From positions 2,826,001 to 2,890,000 of the forward strand of contig NZ_CP076538.1 of NCBI RefSeq assembly GCF_018885265.1: a stretch of DNA of 64,000 bases. The letters are read 5' to 3'. The stretch's first letter is position 1; each line of letters opens with the position of its first letter. The notes under the pieces are model-generated. The model saw only the letters and a list, made by a program, of their open reading frames with translations. It was not told where the DNA came from and searched no databases. Position numbers and translations under genes: made by a program. The stretch is from Amycolatopsis aidingensis. Its GTDB lineage: Bacteria; Actinomycetota; Actinomycetes; Mycobacteriales; Pseudonocardiaceae. This document shows, in pieces, positions 53,732 through 61,557 of the stretch.

Positions 53732-56069
53732 TCAGGCCGACAGCCCGAGCCGGTGCCGTTCCGCGGCGCCTGGGTCGGCGCGGGCCGTGCCCAGTGCTAT
53801 GCGGGCCCGGGTGGCCAGCGCGGACACCCTGGCCCGCAGCGGCGCGGCGCCGAGCTCCCCGGCGAGCCGGACGGCCCCGCATCCGCGCCGCCTGGTCGCG
53901 CAGCTCGGCCAGCAGCTCCCGGTCCTGCGCCGCCCCGGCCACCTCGGCGCCGATCACCAGCAGCGGCCAGGTGAACCGGGAGGCGGCGGTCAGGTCCGGG
54001 GCGTCCAGTGCCTCCCGCACCGTGGCGGCGGCCTCGGCATGCCTGCCCTGTGCCAGCCGTAGCTGCGCGGTCAGCCGTGGCAACTGGGACGGGTCCTGGG
54101 TGAACCCGGCGCGGGGGCCGAGTAGCTCCCTGGCGCGGTCCACCAGCCGCTCACCCAGTTCCAGATCGCCGCGGTGCAGGCTGACGAGAGCCTTGAGGCA
54201 CAACAGATGTGCCAGCGGATTCGGCGGCGGAGCCAGGTCCAGTGCGTACCCGATGGACTCCACGGCCTCTTCCCACCGTCCGGCGGAGATCAGCGGGCCG
54301 GCCAGGTTGATCGCGTGCACCGCTCCGTCCGAACGGGACAGACCGGCCGCGCGTGCGGCGGCGAGTCCTTCCCGGGCAAGGGTTTCCGCCTCCGTCAGCC
54401 TGCCGAACGCCTGCAGCAGCGAGGATTCCGCCGCCCACGCGCGCATCCGGACGCGGTGTGCCCGGATGGTCTCGGCGATGGCCCGCGCCCTGGCGAACCT
54501 CGGTAACTGCCCGTCCAGATCGCCCAGCCGGGCGTCCAGCACGGCCAGGGTGATCAGCGCCGAGGACTCGGTGGGGTCGTCGCCGGTCCGGTGTGCCATG
54601 GCCAGCGCCCGCTCCGCCGCCTCCCTGGCCTCGCCGGGCAGCGGGACCTCCATCAACCGCTCGGCCAGCGAGTTCAGCAGGAAGCCGCGGATCGGGCTGG
54701 TCTCCGGGGCGAGGCCGACCGCCTCCCTGAGGTCGGCAAGCGCGCCGGCACCGCCTGCCTGGGTGCGCAACTGGCCGCGCCGTTCCAGCATCGCCGCGGT
54801 GCGCACCCGCTCGGCCCCGGCGTCCAGCTCGGCCAGTGCCGCGGTGGCCAGCTCCTCGCCCCGGACGTTCTCCCCGGCCCGCAGCGCCGCCTCCGCGGCC
54901 GCCGCCCAGGCCGCGGACATAGCCCCCGCTTCCCGTGCCTCGAACAGATGGTGTGCCAGCTCGGTGGCAGGCCGCGCGGCCGCAGAGAGCTCCGGTTCGG
55001 CACCCAGCACCTCGGCATAGCGGGCGTGCAGCCCGATCCGCTCGCCGGGCAACAGGTTCCGGTAGACGGCCTCGCGGATGAGCGCGTGCCGGAACAGATA
55101 GCCGTCCCCGGCCACGACCAGCACGTTCGCCGCCACCGCGGCCCGGATCGCGGTGGCGAGCTGGTCCGCCGGCAGGTCGCAGACCCGGTCGAGCAGGGTA
55201 TGGCCTGCCAGTTCGGCGCTCACCGCCGCGGCCCGCACCACCAGCGCGGCCCGCTCACCCAGCCGGTCGACCCCGGCCAGCAGCAGGTCGGCCAGTGCCG
55301 CCGGGAGCCCGGCGACATCGCCCCGCCCGCCGTCCAGCAGCGCCTCGACGAACAGTGGGTTGCCCTCGCTGCGCCGGTGCAGCGCGCCGACCAGCTGCGG
55401 ATCGGGTTCCTCTGCCAGGATGTTACGGGCCTGGGCCAGCACCTCGGTGCGGGACAGCCCGGCCAGCTCGATCCGCTCGGCCCACGGCATCCGGCCGAGT
55501 TCGGTGAGCAGCCCGCGCAACGGGTGCGTGCGGTCCAGCTCCTCGGCCCGGTAGGTCACCACGATCAGCGAGCCCGGCGCGCCACGCTGGTTGCGGACCA
55601 GGAAGTCCAGCAGGTCCCGGCTGGAGCGGTCGGCCCAGTGCGCGTCCTCGACGACCAGCATGGCCGGGCCCTGCCCGGCGAGCCTGGCCAGCAGCGCCAG
55701 CATCCCCTCGAACAGGCGGGGCCGCGCCTCCTCGCCCGTCTCCGTGCCGGGGCCGGGCCTGCCCGGCAGGAGCGGTGCCAGCGCGGTGCGTTCGGTGTCG
55801 GTCAACTCGGCGGCGAGGCCGCGCAGGGCGGCGATGAAGGGCGCGAAGGGCAGGCCGTCGGCACCGAGCCCGACACGGCCGCCGAGCAGCAGCCGCAGCG
55901 TGTCCGCGTGCGCGGCGTGGAACTCGGTGAGCAGGCGGGATTTGCCGAGGCCCGCCTCGCCACCGAGCAGGACGACGGCGGGCTCGCCTGCCCTGGCGCG
56001 GGCGAGTGCGGCGTGCAGCCGGCCGGACTCGGTGGTCCGGCCGACGAAGACCGGGCTGACGGTATTCAT
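53732..56069 (-). CDS. MalT/LuxR-type AAA ATPase regulator, frame break near C-terminus
   Basis: A STAND-like regulator: Walker A GGEAGLGKS at residues 36-44, Walker B AMLVVEDAHWAD near 144, then a winged-helix segment and a long TPR-like helical repeat region. After LRDQAARMR (near 53880) coding sense moves to the next frame (AVRLAGELGAAPLRARVSAL) and ends at a stop at 53732-53734, giving 778 residues if one base of the C-run 53875-53878 is removed. Uncorrected, the frame reads through spacer into the FMN reductase as a 1010-residue ORF. The LuxR helix-turn-helix expected after HRLGLSA is absent, so DNA binding must be lost or supplied by another protein. Confidence 0.82.
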
Positions 56070-56138
56070 GCGTCTTATGGTGCAAGCAGGCTACCCGCGC
56101 TATGCCAGCGCCGGTACGGTTTCATTCCGATGACGACA

Positions 56139-56180
56139 TTGGTCTAGACCTTGACGAAATGGTGGTCTAGACCACATGTT
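56139..56180 (+). promoter_or_regulatory. two DasR-type dre operators over the chitinase promoter
   Basis: TTGGTCTAGACCTT (56139-56152) and GTGGTCTAGACCAC (56162-56175, perfect palindrome) match the GlcNAc-responsive DasR consensus (TGGTCTAGACCA core), centres 23 bp apart. TTGACG (56151-56156) may be the -35 and CATGTT (56175-56180) the -10, spacer 18 bp; the first operator overlaps the -35 and the second fills the spacer, a clear repression layout. The regulator gene itself is not in this window. Confidence 0.8.
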
Positions 56181-56238
56181 GCTCGAGGCGGGCTTCGCGC
56201 CCACACCGAGAACCCTGCTCTCGAGGCATAGGAGACCG

Positions 56239-58173
56239 ATGTCCACAAAACGATGGCGTTTTGGCACCCTGCTCATGGCCGGGTCACTGGCGCTGGCCAG
56301 CGCGGTGACCGGGACCGCGCAGGCGGCGACCAACCCCACCGCCACCTTCACCAAGGTGTCGGACTGGGGGACCGGGTTCACCGGCCAGGTCGAGATCAAG
56401 GCCGGTTCGACCGCGCTGACCTCCTGGACGGTGGAGCTCGCCATGCCGTCCGGTACCAGCATCGGGTCGACCTGGGAAGCGCAGATGACCCGCTCCGGCG
56501 ACCACTACACCTTCACCAACCGCTCCTACAACGGCAACGTGCCCGCGGGCGGCACGACCACCTTCGGCTTCAACGGCTCCGGCCCCGGTGAGCCGACCGA
56601 CTGCACGATCAACGGCCACCCCTGTGACGGTTCCTCCGGGGAGCCGGACACCCAGGCGCCGAGCGTGCCCGCCGGGCTCAGCGCGGGGGAGACCACCAGC
56701 AGCACCGTTCCGCTGAGCTGGAGCCCCGCGCAGGACAACGTGGGCGTGACCGCCTACGAGGTCTTCCAGGACGGCTCCAGCACCCCGGTCGGCAGCACCG
56801 CGTCCACCTCGTTCACCGTGGGTGGCCTGCAGCCGGAGACCACCTACACCTTCCGGGTGCGGGCCAAGGACGAGGCAGGCAACGTCTCCGGCCTGAGCCA
56901 GCCGGTGTCGGCGACCACCAAGGAGTTCGGCCAGCCGGGGCCCGGTGGCGACCGCAAGGTCGGTTACTTCACCCAGTGGGGCATCTACGACCGCGGCTAC
57001 CTGGTGAAGAACCTGGACACCTCGGGTTCGGCTGAGAAGCTGACGCATATCAACTACGCGTTCGGTAACCTCGACTCCTCTGGCAAGTGCTTCCAGGCCA
57101 ACCAGACCGGCCAGGGTGACGCCTGGGCGGACTACCAGCGGCGGTTCCGGGCCGACCAGACCGTGAACGGCCAGGCGGACAGCTACAACCAGCCGCTGGC
57201 AGGCAACCTGAACCAGCTCAAGCAGCTGAAGGAGAAGTACCCGCACCTGAAGGTCAACCTGTCGCTGGGCGGATGGACCTGGTCGAAGTACTTCTCCAAC
57301 GCCGCGCTGACCGAGGCCTCCCGCGAGGCGCACGTGTCCTCCTGCCTGGACATGTGGATCAAGGGCAACCTGCCGAAGCTCGGCGGGGAGCCGCAGGGTG
57401 GTCCCGGTGCCGCGGCCGGGGTCTTCGACGGGATCGACCTGGACTGGGAGTGGCCCGGTTCGGAGGGTGCCGAGGGCAACGTCGTGCGGCCGGAGGACAA
57501 GCGCAACTTCACCCTGCTGCTGCAGGAGTGGCGTGAGCAGCTGGACGCCTACGGCGCCCAGACCGGCGAGCACTACGAGCTGACCGCGTTCCTTCCCGCC
57601 GACCCGGACAAGGTCACCGCGGGCTACGAGGTGGACAAGATCTTCAACTACCTCGACTTCGCCACGGTGCAGGGCTATGACCTGCACGGGGCCTGGCAGT
57701 CGGTGACGAACAACCAGTCGGCGCTGCGGCTGCCGGCCAACGACCCCGGCCCGAAGCCGTTCAGCATCGAGATCGCGGTGAACGCCTGGACCAGCAAGGG
57801 CGCTCCGGCCAGCCGGCTGGTGCTCGGCATCCCGTTCTACAGCCGCGGCTGGACCGGGGTGACCGATGCCAACAACGGCCTGCACCAGGACGCCACCGGG
57901 CCGGCTCCGGGAACCTACGAGGACGGCATCGACGACTACAAGAAGATCAAGCCGTTGCTCAACCAGGGATACCAGCTGTATCGCGACGAGCAGTCCGGGC
58001 ACGCGTGGCTGTTCGACGGGAACACGTTCTGGACCTTCGACGACCCCACCGAGATCGCCCGCAAGACGGCGTGGATCAACGATCACGGCCTTGGCGGGGC
58101 GATGATCTGGTCGATGGACGGTGATACGGCCAACGGTGAGCTGATGACCGCCGTGCACAACGGCATCGGCTGA
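56239..58173 (+). CDS. secreted GH18 chitinase with CBM2 and FnIII domains
   Basis: A 644-residue secreted endochitinase. Order: signal peptide (residues 1 to about 29, ending AQA), a CBM2-type binding module (about 32-130, WGTGFTGQVEIKAG ... NGHPCDG), a fibronectin III domain (about 140-232), and a GH18 catalytic barrel with FDGIDLDWEWPG, proton-donor Glu404. ATG 56239 has AGGAG upstream; the frame extends to 56176 but the signal peptide starts at 56239. Two dre sites control it, so it is induced by chitin breakdown products. A strong terminator follows. Confidence 0.96.
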   Translation: MSTKRWRFGTLLMAGSLALASAVTGTAQAATNPTATFTKVSDWGTGFTGQVEIKAGSTALTSWTVELAMPSGTSIGSTWEAQMTRSGDHYTFTNRSYNGNVPAGGTTTFGFNGSGPGEPTDCTINGHPCDGSSGEPDTQAPSVPAGLSAGETTSSTVPLSWSPAQDNVGVTAYEVFQDGSSTPVGSTASTSFTVGGLQPETTYTFRVRAKDEAGNVSGLSQPVSATTKEFGQPGPGGDRKVGYFTQWGIYDRGYLVKNLDTSGSAEKLTHINYAFGNLDSSGKCFQANQTGQGDAWADYQRRFRADQTVNGQADSYNQPLAGNLNQLKQLKEKYPHLKVNLSLGGWTWSKYFSNAALTEASREAHVSSCLDMWIKGNLPKLGGEPQGGPGAAAGVFDGIDLDWEWPGSEGAEGNVVRPEDKRNFTLLLQEWREQLDAYGAQTGEHYELTAFLPADPDKVTAGYEVDKIFNYLDFATVQGYDLHGAWQSVTNNQSALRLPANDPGPKPFSIEIAVNAWTSKGAPASRLVLGIPFYSRGWTGVTDANNGLHQDATGPAPGTYEDGIDDYKKIKPLLNQGYQLYRDEQSGHAWLFDGNTFWTFDDPTEIARKTAWINDHGLGGAMIWSMDGDTANGELMTAVHNGIG

Positions 58174-58195
58174 CACAGGTATCGGCTGATGTGCA

Positions 58196-58234
58196 CTGGC
58201 CGCCGCCTTCCCGTGCGGGGGAGGCGGCGGCCAG
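58196..58234. terminator. bidirectional hairpin between chitinase and DUF4097 gene
   Basis: CTGGCCGCCGCCT (58196-58208) pairs perfectly with AGGCGGCGGCCAG (58222-58234), and the pairing continues inward to about 17 bp. It lies between two convergent stops (58173 and 58240). Confidence 0.75.
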
Positions 58235-58239
58235 TCGCG

Positions 58240-59175
58240 TCACTGGGTGGCGCGGCCAAGCACCGCGTTGCCCGAGCCGGTGCGGGCACGGATGTTCAGG
58301 GTCTCGGTCCGTTCCGCGGGTTGCTCGGTCACTTCGAGCTCGCTGGACACCCTGCCCGACCCGGAGGACAGCGAGACCTCGGCGAGCACTCCCTGGCGCA
58401 GGCCGATCCGGATGTCCCCGGAACCGGTGATCAGCTCCAGCGAACCGGAGGCGGCGTCCGCCACCGACAACCCGCCACCGCCGCTACGTACCTGCACCTC
58501 ACCGGCGCAGGCGCCGAGCCAGACCGCACCGGTGCCGGTGGCCAGGGTGGCCGAACCGCCGAGCGAGGCGACCTCGACGTCACCGCTGCCGGTGCGCAGG
58601 TGCAGCCCGGACAGGGCCGGGCCGAGCCGGATCGCACCGGTACCGCTGCGCATGGTGGCGGGACCGTCGGCGCGTTCCACGCTCACCTCGCCGGAGCCAC
58701 TGGACACATCGACCCGGCCCGCGGCGCCGGTCACCTCGACCGCGGCCGCGCCCGAGCGCACCTGCAGCGCCGAGCCCGCGGGTGCGTGCACCGTCACCGC
58801 GAGCGGAATGTTGCGCAGTGGCAGGGGTTTCGGCCCGCGCACCACCAGCCGGTTGCCGGTCTGCTCCACCCTGGTCTGCTGCACCGCATCGGCGGGGCCG
58901 CCGCCCATGTCCGTGCCGAGCTGCTGGCCGAATTGCTCGCCGACCCAGCTCAGCAGGCTGGACACCCCGGTCAGCCAGGAGTCCTCCGCGCCGGGGGCGT
59001 GCCGCACCTCGACCAGCGCCGGGGTGGCCCCGGCCTGCTCGTCCTCCTGCTTGCCGAGGCGGATGTCCACCCGGCCCACGGTGAGGCTGATGTCCAGCTC
59101 CAGCGGACCGTCGGTGTCGAAGGTGTGGTTACGGACCAGTTCCTCGCCGTCCGCGGCGTGCTGCTGTTCGGTCAT
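58240..59175 (-). CDS. DUF4097 beta-helix protein paired with RHH regulator
   Basis: A 311-residue protein whose C-terminal two thirds repeat a G-S-G-D/A pattern (VDVSSGSGEVSVERADG, MRSGTGAIRLGPALSG, LRTGSGDVEVASLGG, LITGSGDIRIGLRQG), a right-handed beta-helix typical of DUF4097 (formerly putative adhesin). No signal peptide or membrane helix is seen, so it is probably cytoplasmic despite the family nickname. It starts two bases after the RHH gene stop and is clearly co-expressed. Function unknown; it may be a ligand-sensing partner of the RHH protein. Confidence 0.85.
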   Translation of the reverse strand: MTEQQHAADGEELVRNHTFDTDGPLELDISLTVGRVDIRLGKQEDEQAGATPALVEVRHAPGAEDSWLTGVSSLLSWVGEQFGQQLGTDMGGGPADAVQQTRVEQTGNRLVVRGPKPLPLRNIPLAVTVHAPAGSALQVRSGAAAVEVTGAAGRVDVSSGSGEVSVERADGPATMRSGTGAIRLGPALSGLHLRTGSGDVEVASLGGSATLATGTGAVWLGACAGEVQVRSGGGGLSVADAASGSLELITGSGDIRIGLRQGVLAEVSLSSGSGRVSSELEVTEQPAERTETLNIRARTGSGNAVLGRATQ

Positions 59176-59177
59176 GG

Positions 59178-59696
59178 CTACCCCTGAACCCAGCCGTGCA
59201 GGCGGGAATCGCTGTTGCCGCCGCCCTGCCGGTGCCGCTCGCCGTGCTGATGGTGGTGCCCCTTGCCCTGCAGCGCGCCCTGCACGGCCTGGGAGACAAA
59301 GGTGTTCAGCGAGACGCCCTGGGCCGAGGCCGCCTGCTCGGCCTGGCTCTTGAGCTGCTCGAACAGGCGCAGGGTGATCCGGCTGATGTCCCGCCCGTCG
59401 ATCGGCGGGGGTGGCGGCGGCGGGGTCTCCCGCTCGCTGGTGCCCTCCCGCTCACCGCCGCCGGTGACGACCACCCGGACGTCACGTCCGTCCAGGCGCA
59501 CGTCCACCACGTGCTCCGGCAGCTCGGCGGTGACCTCGGCGGCCAGGTCGGCCAGCGCGTTCATCAGCGCCAGCCGGGCCGCGGGCTCCAGCGCCGCGGC
59601 CAGCACGGTGGCCGCCCGCCGGGTCTGCTCGTCCCCTGCCGAGGCCGCCGTGGCGAGGTCCTCCCGCAGCGTGCTGAGATACGGTGTCAAGTCCAT
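59178..59696 (-). CDS. ribbon-helix-helix (HicB/Arc-like) regulator with His-rich tail
   Basis: A 172-residue protein. The C-terminal half has a ribbon-helix-helix domain: RITLRLFEQLKSQAEQAASA, then QGVSLNTFVSQAVQGAL, as in HicB-type antitoxins and MetJ/Arc repressors. The N-terminal part is helical, followed by a strand pair (VVDVRLDGRDVRVVVTGGG) and a Pro-rich linker. The extreme C-terminus is rich in His and Gly (GHHHQHGERHRQGG), a possible metal site. A palindromic operator lies 8 bp before its start, consistent with autoregulation. No HicA-like toxin is present. Confidence 0.82.
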   Translation of the reverse strand: MDLTPYLSTLREDLATAASAGDEQTRRAATVLAAALEPAARLALMNALADLAAEVTAELPEHVVDVRLDGRDVRVVVTGGGEREGTSERETPPPPPPPIDGRDISRITLRLFEQLKSQAEQAASAQGVSLNTFVSQAVQGALQGKGHHHQHGERHRQGGGNSDSRLHGWVQG

Positions 59697-59703
59697 GACG
59701 CCA

Positions 59704-59750
59704 TGATGACATCACTCCTGCTGCCATTCAAGGTCGAGCTGATGTCACCA
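59704..59750 (-). promoter_or_regulatory. palindromic operator and leaderless promoter of the RHH-DUF4097 operon
   Basis: TGATGACATCA (59704-59714), a palindrome with a single central base, and the related TGATGTCACCA (59740-59750) lie 36 bp apart centre to centre just upstream of the RHH start. On the minus strand TTGAAT (59728-59733 region) and CATCAT form -35/-10 elements; the -10 ends six bases before the ATG and overlaps the first palindrome. This suits self-repression by the RHH protein. Confidence 0.55.
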
Positions 59751-59852
59751 TGCAGTCGTGGTGACGGCACCCGCGCCGCCCATCAGAGTGTCGGGGGCGG
59801 CCGTTAGGCTGCCTGGGACAGCAGCCGACCAGGGGAGTCCGAGGGAGCGAAC

Positions 59853-60605
59853 GTGGCAGAGACCGTGTCGCCAAAGGTGCAGTTGATCGCGAAGACCGAG
59901 TTCTTCCCGCCGGAGGACGTGCCGTGGTCCACCGACGCCGACGGTGGCCAGGCGCTCGCCGAGTTCGCCGGCCGGGCCTGCTACCAGTCCTGGAAGAAGC
60001 CGAACCCGAAGACCGCAACCAACGCCGGCTATCTGGACCACATCATCGAGGTCGGCCACCTGTCCGTGCTCGAGCACGGCTCGGTGACCTTCTACATCAC
60101 CGGCATCTCCCGCTCGCTCACCCACGAGCTGATCCGGCACCGGCACTTCTCCTATTCGCAGCTGTCCCAGCGCTACGTCCCGGAGCGCAACGCGGCCTTC
60201 GTCGAGCCGGAGGTGATCGCGGCGGATCCCGAGCTGCACGAGAAGTTCGTCGCCGCGGCACAGGCCAGTGTGGACGCCTACACCGAGCTGCTCGCCGGCC
60301 TGGAGCAGAAGTTCGCCGACGCGCCGAGCGCCACCCTGCGCCGCAAGCAGGCCCGCCAGGCCGCGCGTTCGGTGCTGCCGAACGCCACCGAGACCCGCAT
60401 CGTGGTGACCGGGAACTACCGCGCCTGGCGGCACTTCATCGCCATGCGTGCCACCGAGCACGCCGATGTGGAGATCCGCAGGCTGGCCGTGGAATGCCTG
60501 CGGCACCTGCAGAAGGCCGCGTACAACGTCTTCGCCGACTTCACCATCTCCACCCTGCCGGACGGCACCGAGGTCGCCTCCAGCCCGAAGGTCCTCGAAG
60601 GCTGA
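59853..60605 (+). CDS. thyX: FAD-dependent thymidylate synthase ThyX
   Basis: A 250-residue flavin-dependent thymidylate synthase, making dTMP from dUMP with methylene-THF and NADPH. The diagnostic motif R-H-R-x7-S is [13 protein letters not shown] (residues 95-107). [20 protein letters not shown] and [20 protein letters not shown] are also conserved. GTG 59853 has GGGAG upstream. It overlaps the next gene by one base (TGATG). Gene order thyX then dapA is typical of actinobacteria. Confidence 0.97.
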   Translation: MAETVSPKVQLIAKTEFFPPEDVPWSTDADGGQALAEFAGRACYQSWKKPNPKTATNAGYLDHIIEVGHLSVLEHGSVTFYITGISRSLTHELIRHRHFSYSQLSQRYVPERNAAFVEPEVIAADPELHEKFVAAAQASVDAYTELLAGLEQKFADAPSATLRRKQARQAARSVLPNATETRIVVTGNYRAWRHFIAMRATEHADVEIRRLAVECLRHLQKAAYNVFADFTISTLPDGTEVASSPKVLEG

Positions 60606-61000
60606 TGCGCAGGCTCGCCATCGACGTCCAGCCCGGCGAGTACGCGGTGGCACGGCTGCCGGCCGGTGCGGCGGTGCCAGACCAGCTGCTGCGCCCGCAG
60701 GCGCTGGAGCTGGTCTCGGTCACCCGCACCCCGGCCGAGACCTCGGTGATCTGCCCGGCAGGCAGCGTTCCGGACGGGGCCGAGGCGGAGCGGGGCTGGC
60801 GGGTGCTGACCGTGCGCGGGCCGCTCGCGTTCACCCTGACCGGGATCATCGCCGCGCTGTCCAGCGAGCTGGCCGCCGCGGGGGTAGCGCTGTTCACCCT
60901 GTCCACTTTCGACACCGACCATGTGCTGGTGAAGGAGCCGGATCTGGAACGGGCCGCGTCCGCGCTGCGGGCCGCCGGGCACGAGGTCGCCGGGGACTGA
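60605..61000 (+). CDS. ACT-domain protein
   Basis: A 131-residue protein whose second half has the ACT pattern: RVLTVRGPLAFTLTGIIAAL, SSELAAAGVALFTLSTFDTD and HVLVKEPDLERAASALRAAG, as in small CASTOR/ACT proteins that bind amino acids. The N-terminal part is another ACT-like unit. Overlap with thyX (TGATG) implies one transcript and perhaps a regulatory role, but no function is proven. Confidence 0.85.
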   Translation: MRRLAIDVQPGEYAVARLPAGAAVPDQLLRPQALELVSVTRTPAETSVICPAGSVPDGAEAERGWRVLTVRGPLAFTLTGIIAALSSELAAAGVALFTLSTFDTDHVLVKEPDLERAASALRAAGHEVAGD

Positions 61001-61003
61001 CGA

Positions 61004-61225
61004 CTATTCCTCGCAGAGGTAACGGGACGCGGCCCGGATACACGCCGGACGGTGCTGGCACCAGGTCACCGCGAGCCCGGTGGGCGCGCAGGGGCGCTTG
61101 CAGTGCAGGCACCGGTCGGCCTTCGGCTTCGCGCTGGCCACGATTTTCTCCCTTGCCTGCGCCCTACGTGCGGCGACCTCCGCGCTCTTGTCGATGGCCT
61201 TGTTGATCGTGCCGAGAATGCCCAT
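61004..61225 (-). CDS. small Cys-rich, zinc-ribbon-like protein
   Basis: A 73-residue basic protein. The N-terminus is helical (MGILGTINKAIDKSAEVAAR), and the C-terminal half has cysteines in CLHCKRPC and CQHRPAC plus a final LCEE, spaced like a small zinc-binding ribbon. No family recognised. Start ATG is the complement of 61223-61225; an in-frame start at 61273 has no ribosome site. Convergent with the ACT-domain gene; its stop lies three bases from that gene's stop. Confidence 0.65.
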   Translation of the reverse strand: MGILGTINKAIDKSAEVAARRAQAREKIVASAKPKADRCLHCKRPCAPTGLAVTWCQHRPACIRAASRYLCEE

Positions 61226-61557
61226 GGCCGAACCTGCTCTCTTTGTGTGGCCCGGTACCGCGACAGCCGCCAACCCGTCCGCGCACTCGCATTCGGGTCA
61301 ACGAATACTTCGGGTAGCCGGTTCATTGCGAATGGTCACACCCTGATGGTAAGTTCGCGCGCCCGTTTTGCGAGTCGCAAAAACGGGGGAAAGTCCGCGT
61401 GTGCCCGAACCCGGCCGGTGATGATCACGGCTCGTCTCTGGGACGGCACGGTGACCGCGTAACGCATGTGGTGCACGAGGGCGCTGGGGACCCCGGAACC
61501 CGCACCGCCCTCACACGGTCGGACTACCATGCGACCGGACATTGAGGAGGCGCACGC
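61226..61557. other. 332-bp non-coding region with a long palindrome
   Basis: No gene is supported. CCCGTTTTGCG (61362-61372) pairs with CGCAAAAACGGG (61376-61387) except for one bulged A, an AT-richer hairpin unlike the GC-rich terminators elsewhere in the window. A TACCAT -10 box (61525-61530) lies before the kinase, whose mRNA would have a short leader with GAGGAGG. The hairpin may be a terminator or operator. Confidence 0.45.

Noticed and set aside
53037..56069. Single 1010-residue protein fusing an AAA regulator to an FMN reductase
   Set aside because: The middle segment is low-quality sequence, the neighbouring frame continues the regulator sensibly to a stop at 53732, and the reductase has its own start and ribosome site.
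59178..59696. HicAB toxin-antitoxin system
   Set aside because: The RHH domain resembles HicB, but no HicA-like gene is adjacent; the partner is a DUF4097 beta-helix protein.
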